A DNA stretch of 12,484 nt from assembly GCA_002691345.1 (NCBI GenBank), contig NZHI01000001.1, positions 1 to 12,484 on the forward strand, given 5' to 3'. The first letter of the stretch is position 1. Every line of letters starts with the position of its first letter. A program made the translations under genes and the position numbers. Of the stretch, positions 7,588-12,484 are shown piece after piece. Origin of the DNA: Synechococcus sp. MED650 (GTDB lineage Bacteria > Cyanobacteriota > Cyanobacteriia > PCC-6307 > Cyanobiaceae). The notes beneath the pieces were generated by a model. That model searched no databases and was not told where the DNA came from. It was given only the letters and a program-made list of their open reading frames with translations.

Positions 7588-8859
7588 ATGCGGCACACGA
7601 CGGACTTAGTGGTGGGAGAAGGCTGGCAGCTGTTCAAGATCGGTGGCATTCCATTGCGACTGCAGCCGAGTTGGCTGTTTGCAGTGGCCATCTTCACCAC
7701 ACTGTTTCAGGGGCGTTACGCCGCAACGGCATCGCTGCCGGTGAGCTGGGGTCTGGGCTTGCTGACCACCCTGCTCCTGTTCACATCGGTTTTGTTGCAT
7801 GAGCTCGGCCATGCCCTGATGGCGTTGAGGGAAGGGGTGCGCGTGCTCAGCATCACCCTGTTTCATCTGGGCGGCATCGCGCGGATCGAGAAGGAGTGTT
7901 CCACCGCAATGGGGAGCCTGCGCATCGCGGCGGCGGGCCCCCTGGTGAGCCTGCTGCTGGCGCTGGCGATGCTGCTTTCGGCGGCATCCATCAGTGAGGA
8001 TCAGGCCTGGTTGACCCTGCTGCTCAGCCAAGTGGGGCTGCTCAACTTGATGCTGGGGCTGTTCAATCTGTTGCCTGGTCTGCCCCTCGATGGCGGTCTG
8101 ATTCTCAAGGCTTTGGTCTGGCAGATCAGCGGAAGCCAGAAGCGCGGTGTTGAGGTGGCTTCGGCCTCCGGGCGGGCCCTTTCCATCTTGATGATTGTGG
8201 CGGGCGGTGTCCTGATGTTTCAGGGCGGTGGTTTGAACGGTGTTCTGCTCATGCTGATCGGGTGGTTCGGCCTGGGGGCGAACCGCAGTCAGACCCAGAT
8301 GCTCCAACTGCAGGCCGTGTTGAAGGAGTTGCGGGTGGAGGGGGCCTCGGGGCGTCGTTTTCGGGTTCTCGAAGCAGACCAGCCCCTGCGACGCTTGAGT
8401 TCGCTTCGGCTGCAGGACAGTGAGGAGAAGGGCCCTGCTGACTGGGTTCTGGTTTGCAGAGAAGGCCGCTGGGTGGGATGGATTGACGACCGGCCCCTTC
8501 GAGATCTCCCCGTTCAGCAATGGGATCAGCAACGGTTGGAGGATCATCTGAAGCCTCTCAATCAGCTCCCCTCGATCGCCACTACGGCCTCTCTGGCTGA
8601 GGCGGTGGCGGCGTTGGAGACCACCGCAGAGGGTCGACTTTTGGTGTTTTCACCAGCCGGGTTGCCCAGTGGAACGCTGGATCGGATGGATGTTGGCGAT
8701 GCTGTTCTTAAAAAGTTGGGCGTGACCTTGCCGCCGCAGGTTCTTGCTGAGGCTCGGAAGCGCAATGGCTATCCGCTCGGCTTGGTGATGCTTCCCCAAA
8801 TCGTTGCTTCGATGAAGGCTCAGAGTGATGGGGAAGATGCCTCCTCCTTCAGTTCCTGA
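7588..8859 (+). CDS. Site-2-type (M50) intramembrane zinc metalloprotease with C-terminal CBS-like region
   Basis: About 423 residues, an integral membrane protease of the S2P/M50 family that cleaves transmembrane substrates such as anti-sigma factors. Zinc-site residues are H71, E72 and H75 in LLHELGHALM and D168 in NLLPGLPLDGG. Hydrophobic stretches at about 28-42, 55-72, 113-132, 142-162, 198-210 and 216-229 give roughly five or six membrane segments. The soluble tail (about 255-400) contains two degenerate repeats (FRVLEADQPLRRLSSL and LPSIATTASLAEAVAAL) resembling a CBS pair, as in cyanobacterial Rip-type proteases. Start ATG 7588 is the first after trpF; GTG 7609 or 7612 would remove seven or eight residues. 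Its 3' end overlaps the convergent LplA-family gene by 40 bases. The substrate is unknown. Confidence 0.88.
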   Translation: MRHTTDLVVGEGWQLFKIGGIPLRLQPSWLFAVAIFTTLFQGRYAATASLPVSWGLGLLTTLLLFTSVLLHELGHALMALREGVRVLSITLFHLGGIARIEKECSTAMGSLRIAAAGPLVSLLLALAMLLSAASISEDQAWLTLLLSQVGLLNLMLGLFNLLPGLPLDGGLILKALVWQISGSQKRGVEVASASGRALSILMIVAGGVLMFQGGGLNGVLLMLIGWFGLGANRSQTQMLQLQAVLKELRVEGASGRRFRVLEADQPLRRLSSLRLQDSEEKGPADWVLVCREGRWVGWIDDRPLRDLPVQQWDQQRLEDHLKPLNQLPSIATTASLAEAVAALETTAEGRLLVFSPAGLPSGTLDRMDVGDAVLKKLGVTLPPQVLAEARKRNGYPLGLVMLPQIVASMKAQSDGEDASSFSS

Positions 8860-9548
8860 AGCTCCTCATGATCGAGGGGCTGCAGGATCCAGTTCCGGCG
8901 GCACCAGTGCTGCATGAATGCCTTTTGCAGATGATGATCCAGGCCTGATCGAGGCACCCCTGGCGGCGCTGGGGTTGGTGCCGGCTCCCCAAACACGCGT
9001 TGCCACAGTGCCGTTGGTGGATCCAGGACGATTTCACCGTGTTGGAGCAGGCGACCCCGCTGCCAGCGCTGGGCACTGCCCACCCGCTTGATGCCTGCTG
9101 GGTCCACCAGGTCTGCCGCTGTTGCACTGGCAAAGCAGTTGGGCTTGTTTCCAATGGCTGGTTCGGAACCAAATTGCAACGGCAGCCCAAGGCTGCTGAA
9201 GCCATCGATCAGCCATTGGCAGGCCTGTCGGTAAGCCTCCTTGCGCTGCCGGGGCGGATCCGGCCAGATCAGGGCATAGGTGAGCCCGCCTGCATGCAAC
9301 ACCGCGCTGCCCCCACTGGGACGCCGCACCAACTGAAGATCGCCTGATGCGGCAAGCGCGTTCCATTGCGATGGCCACTGGCGTTGATGGCGGCCAAGCG
9401 AAAGCCAGGGTCCTTGCCAGCGATAGAAGCGCAGCACAGGCGTTGTGGAATGCCGCAACAGCAACGCATCCAGGGCCATCTGGGTGTGACCATCTGCGGT
9501 CAGCATCGGGAGCAGGCGCCCAGATGCGGGCATGCTGGGAATGTCCAT
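8820..9548 (-). CDS. Lipoate-protein ligase / octanoyltransferase family protein (LplA/LipM fold)
   Basis: A 242-residue protein of the biotin/lipoate-attachment fold. Visible motifs are the substrate-binding RRPSGGSAVLHAGGLTY (75-91) and GIKRVGSAQ (152-160), with the conserved lysine K154. C138 in NKPNCFASAT sits where LipM-type octanoyltransferases carry their catalytic cysteine, so transfer of octanoyl from ACP to a lipoyl domain is a fair alternative to ATP-dependent lipoate ligation. Either way the role is lipoylation of enzymes such as pyruvate dehydrogenase E2 or glycine cleavage H protein. The start is ATG 9548, with ATG 9533 or 9506 possible. The start lies 12 bases from the divergent TauE-family gene, so its promoter must overlap that coding sequence. 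Its end overlaps the protease gene. Confidence 0.85.
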   Translation of the reverse strand: MDIPSMPASGRLLPMLTADGHTQMALDALLLRHSTTPVLRFYRWQGPWLSLGRHQRQWPSQWNALAASGDLQLVRRPSGGSAVLHAGGLTYALIWPDPPRQRKEAYRQACQWLIDGFSSLGLPLQFGSEPAIGNKPNCFASATAADLVDPAGIKRVGSAQRWQRGRLLQHGEIVLDPPTALWQRVFGEPAPTPAPPGVPRSGLDHHLQKAFMQHWCRRNWILQPLDHEELQELKEEASSPSL

Positions 9549-9560
9549 CGATCAGACCCT

Positions 9561-10328
9561 GTGCTGCCCTGGTGGGATGTTCCGATCTTGATCGCTCTCG
9601 GGCTGTTGGCGGGGGGGCTTGCCGGATTGCTGGGTATCGGTGGCGGTTTGATCTTCGCGCCTCTTCTGCTCTGGCTTGATCTCCCTCCCCATCAAGCGCT
9701 GGCCACCAGCAGCTTCGCCATCGTGCCGACGGCTCTGGCCGGCACCGTCACGCATTTGCGACAGGGTCAGGTCCCGGCGCGCTCTGGAGTGGCCATTGGC
9801 CTTGCGGCTTTCGGCTCGGCTTTGCTGTTTGGAGGTCTCGCTGGTTTTGCCGCCGACTGGATTCTCCTGGGGATGCAAACGGTGATGTACGTGGTTCTGG
9901 CCTTCTGTGTAAGAGCGCGTGCTGAGGCAGAAGCGGATGAGCAGCCCGACGATGCCCCTGCCCCTGTGCTGGCCGGTGTTGGCTGCATTGCTGGATGGAC
10001 CGCCGGCATGCTCGGGCTCGGTGGCGGTTTGGTCATGGTCCCGTTGATGAGTGGTCCTTTGTCTGTTCCGATTCATCAGGCGGTTCGTCTCAGCACCGTT
10101 GCCGTGCTCTGCTCCGCGAGCGCGGCATCGATTCAGTTCGTTCACGAGGGGCGTGGAGTCCCGTTGATGGGCTTGTTGCTCGGTGGTGTGGCGGCCTTGG
10201 CTGCCCAGTGGACCGCCAGCCGCCTGGATCGCTTTGACGCCGTGATGCTGGTGCGGTGCCTGCGAGGTCTGGCGATCGTGCTTGCGATCGACAGCTCCCG
10301 ACGTGCCCTGCAGCTTTGGCTGAGCTGA
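9561..10328 (+). CDS. TauE/SafE-family membrane permease (probable anion exporter)
   Basis: A 255-residue integral membrane protein starting at GTG 9561; the frame is open upstream but that part is antisense to the acyltransferase gene and not hydrophobic. The two homologous halves of the family are evident: GLLAGGLAGLLGIGGGLIFA (14-33) and GCIAGWTAGMLGLGGGLVMV (141-160), each followed by further hydrophobic segments, giving seven or eight membrane helices. A charged, acidic loop (about 118-134) separates the halves. Family members export sulfite, sulfoacetate or other organosulfur or carboxylate anions; the substrate cannot be told here and no sulfur-metabolism gene lies beside it. It is divergent from the LplA-like gene and convergent with the CRR6-like gene, 7 bases away. 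Confidence 0.88.
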   Translation: MLPWWDVPILIALGLLAGGLAGLLGIGGGLIFAPLLLWLDLPPHQALATSSFAIVPTALAGTVTHLRQGQVPARSGVAIGLAAFGSALLFGGLAGFAADWILLGMQTVMYVVLAFCVRARAEAEADEQPDDAPAPVLAGVGCIAGWTAGMLGLGGGLVMVPLMSGPLSVPIHQAVRLSTVAVLCSASAASIQFVHEGRGVPLMGLLLGGVAALAAQWTASRLDRFDAVMLVRCLRGLAIVLAIDSSRRALQLWLS

Positions 10329-10335
10329 TCCTTCC

Positions 10336-10806
10336 TCAGTCCAGTAACGCCCAGAAGCCCTCATCCAGCTCGTAGCCCAAGGTTGCTGCCATCTGCGAAA
10401 GGTTGCCGCGCATGGAACGCCCCAGCTCTTGCTGGCAGAGGTCATCCAGTTGCATCAGCCGGTGGGTGATCCAGAGCTCAAGGGCCTGGGGCTCAAAGCG
10501 CAATCCCTCACTGCTGCTGAAGCTGTGGGGCACCACCATGGCCACGTGCCGGATCAGGCTGCCCCGGTCGCGCTCGAGCACAAGAGGCAGCCATGGGTGG
10601 CGGGCATCGGCTCTAAGGGCCCAGAGGCGCGGCTCTGAGCACTCCGGTAGCTCTCTGGGATCGTCTTCACCCCTCGGCCAGTCAAATTGGAGCTCCAGCA
10701 CTGGCCCTCCTTCCAGGAGTGATTTCAGGGGGTGTGCGGTCCACACCTGCAGAGGACGCAGGTCCAGACGGCGGATGGCTGTGGCATCGATCAGGACCGG
10801 ATCCAT
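10336..10806 (-). CDS. CRR6-like (DUF1817) protein, probable NDH-1 assembly factor
   Basis: A 156-residue soluble protein from ATG 10806. The central stretch has DDPRELPE (48-55), EPRLWALRADARHPWLPLVL (58-77) and VVPHSF (91-96), followed by GYELDEGFW (144-152). From memory this pattern matches the cyanobacterial/plant CRR6 (chlororespiratory reduction 6, DUF1817) family. In chloroplasts, CRR6 is needed to assemble subcomplex A of the NDH-1-like complex around NdhI. No membrane segment or signal peptide is seen, fitting a stromal or cytoplasmic assembly factor. It is divergent from psaM across 83 bases. Family call is fairly firm; function in this organism is transferred from plants. Confidence 0.72.
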   Translation of the reverse strand: MDPVLIDATAIRRLDLRPLQVWTAHPLKSLLEGGPVLELQFDWPRGEDDPRELPECSEPRLWALRADARHPWLPLVLERDRGSLIRHVAMVVPHSFSSSEGLRFEPQALELWITHRLMQLDDLCQQELGRSMRGNLSQMAATLGYELDEGFWALLD

Positions 10807-10845
10807 GGAGTGGTGTGACAGGCCTTTGCGAATGATGGCTTCTAG

Positions 10846-10868
10846 CCCATTCCAGGGAGAAGAATGGG
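10846..10868 (+). promoter_or_regulatory. 7-bp inverted repeat in the psaM upstream region, around SD-like sequences
   Basis: CCCATTC at 10846-10852 pairs exactly with GAATGGG at 10862-10868, leaving a 9-base loop, CAGGGAGAA. The loop contains a GGGAG Shine-Dalgarno-like motif (10855-10859), and a second GGGAG (10866-10870) lies partly in the right arm, 10 bases before ATG 10881. A hairpin here could present one ribosome site and hide the other. It lies 13-22 bases upstream of the two candidate psaM starts. The sequence symmetry is seen; control of translation is inferred. Confidence 0.35.
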
Positions 10869-10889
10869 AGCGTTTGCTGCATGGCTTTC

Positions 10890-10994
10890 ATGGAATCCGC
10901 TCTGTCATCCGCTGAAGTGTTCATCGCTCTCGTAGTGGCTGCTCACGCTGCTGTTCTGGCCTTGCGTCTCTCCATCAGCCTTTACGAAGCCTGA
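10890..10994 (+). CDS. psaM: Photosystem I reaction centre subunit XII
   Basis: A 34-residue single-helix membrane protein, too short for ordinary ORF finders. The sequence MESALSSAEVFIALVVAAHA followed by AVLALRLSISLYEA matches the PsaM pattern (SxxQVFxALVxAxxxxxLAxRLxxxLY): a short lumenal or stromal N-terminus, one transmembrane helix (about 10-27) and a C-terminal RLxxxLY. PsaM binds PsaB at the photosystem I trimer interface region in thylakoids. An in-frame ATG at 10881 would add MAF and is better placed relative to GGGAG at 10866-10870; length in other species favours 10890. It is bracketed by two inverted repeats (10846-10868 and 10986-11006). The identification rests on motif recall. 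Confidence 0.85.
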   Translation: MESALSSAEVFIALVVAAHAAVLALRLSISLYEA

Positions 10995-11006
10995 TCACGA
11001 GGCTTC
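10986..11006 (+). terminator. 7-bp inverted repeat at the psaM stop, possible terminator or mRNA stabiliser
   Basis: GAAGCCT at 10986-10992 and AGGCTTC at 11000-11006 are perfect reverse complements with a 7-base loop; the psaM stop (10992-10994) lies at the base of the loop. No T-run follows, so efficient Rho-independent termination is doubtful; a 3'-stabilising hairpin on an abundant small mRNA is equally possible. Confidence 0.35.
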
Positions 11007-11063
11007 ATTCGGGCTTGGCAGGGCTTTCCCGCTGCGGTACAAGCGGTCATTCGCCTTGATGCA

Positions 11064-11420
11064 TTGACCGCGAGCCAGGCCCAGACGGAGTCCAGCTCCC
11101 GCACCGATGCGGCTTCAATGGCTGCAGCGATTCAACGTCAGACCGATCGACGTGAGTTGCACTGCAGTCTTCTTGCTTTGGCGGCAAAGGCAGGAATTGT
11201 TGTTCTTGGTTGTGTGAGCCTGATCCGGCTTTCATTGGCCTATCAAGAACGGCTTGACAGGCACAGCGAGCTTGCAGCGGTTGTCTCGATCGAGTCAGCC
11301 AAGCTTGAAACACTCCAGAGGCGGTTTGATCATCTGTTCAGCATTGGTGGTGAGAAACGCCTGATCAGCGAGCAGGATCAATGGATTGGGCCGAATCGCA
11401 TGCGGATTATCTGGCGCTGA
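11064..11420 (+). CDS. Small cyanobacterial membrane/coiled-coil protein of unknown function
   Basis: A 118-residue frame from TTG 11064, or 100 residues from ATG 11118; neither start has a clear ribosome binding site. A hydrophobic segment at about 36-58 (LALAAKAGIVVLGCVSLIRL) is probably one membrane anchor, followed by a likely coiled coil (about 58-90). The conserved-looking tail, FDHLFSIGGEKRLISEQDQW then IGPNRMRIIW, resembles small uncharacterised proteins widespread in cyanobacteria, in which a similar 'Q...R.D.N...I.W' ending recurs; I cannot name the family. The topology recalls FtsL/FtsB-like or septum-type bitopic proteins, but that is only shape. The frame stays open upstream as far as the psaM TGA, so the N-terminus may be longer through a non-standard start. 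It lies between psaM and por, same strand. Confidence 0.65.
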   Translation: MTASQAQTESSSRTDAASMAAAIQRQTDRRELHCSLLALAAKAGIVVLGCVSLIRLSLAYQERLDRHSELAAVVSIESAKLETLQRRFDHLFSIGGEKRLISEQDQWIGPNRMRIIWR

Positions 11421-11429
11421 GATTCGTGA

Positions 11430-12484
<1,055 letters not shown>

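Noticed and set aside
7606..8547. Long antisense frame (313 codons) opposite the protease gene
   Set aside because: It is a Gln/His-rich shadow frame opposite a clear HELGH membrane protease; no domain or hydrophobic pattern supports it.
9552..10445. Long antisense frame (297 codons) opposite the TauE-like gene
   Set aside because: Low-complexity, Gln/Arg/His-rich shadow covering two well-supported genes; produced by codon bias in GC-rich DNA.

Overview
The window looks like chromosomal core sequence from a marine picocyanobacterium, most likely Synechococcus (or a high-GC Prochlorococcus relative). The evidence is a moderately GC-rich, tightly packed gene layout with weak Shine-Dalgarno sites, together with marker genes for oxygenic photosynthesis (psaM, light-dependent por, a probable crr6), cyanobacterial alkane synthesis (ado, aar) and a Tab2/Atab2-type protein. 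Species assignment is inference; no search was run.

Region 1 (1-1577, minus strand): an S1-domain RNA-binding protein precedes a Tab2-family gene, whose ATG overlaps the S1 stop. This looks like a translation/RNA-binding module. Region 2 (1634-6898, plus strand): creatininase-family hydrolase, aldehyde-deformylating oxygenase (ado), acyl-ACP reductase (aar), accA, a short-chain dehydrogenase and folE. From aar to folE the gaps are 10-24 bases, suggesting one operon. It joins the first committed step of fatty acid synthesis (AccA) to removal of acyl-ACP as aldehyde (AAR) and then alkane (ADO). Ado and aar are separated by 114 bases and probably each have their own control signals. A perfect 9-bp inverted repeat lies just upstream of ado, and a possible 12-codon leader ORF ends one base before aar.

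Region 3 (6899-10806): alternating single genes packed tail-to-tail or head-to-head: trpF (minus), a site-2-type M50 metalloprotease (plus), a LplA/LipM-family acyltransferase (minus), a TauE/SafE permease (plus) and a CRR6/DUF1817 protein (minus). Several pairs have almost no space between them (0, 7 and 12 bases), and one overlaps by 40 bases.

Region 4 (10807-12484, plus strand): psaM (a tiny photosystem I subunit too short for routine ORF calling), a small membrane/coiled-coil cyanobacterial protein, and por. Perfect inverted repeats flank psaM and precede por. The reading frame of por departs from the expected C-terminus at residue 314, about 56 bases before the window end, and does not stop. 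That suggests a rearrangement, an insertion or an assembly junction.

I saw no tRNA, rRNA, CRISPR array, complete insertion sequence or phage gene. No gene-free stretch exceeds 300 bases. Nothing in the window is a convincing new multi-gene system. The most interesting points are the regulatory structures near ado, psaM and por, and the altered por end.
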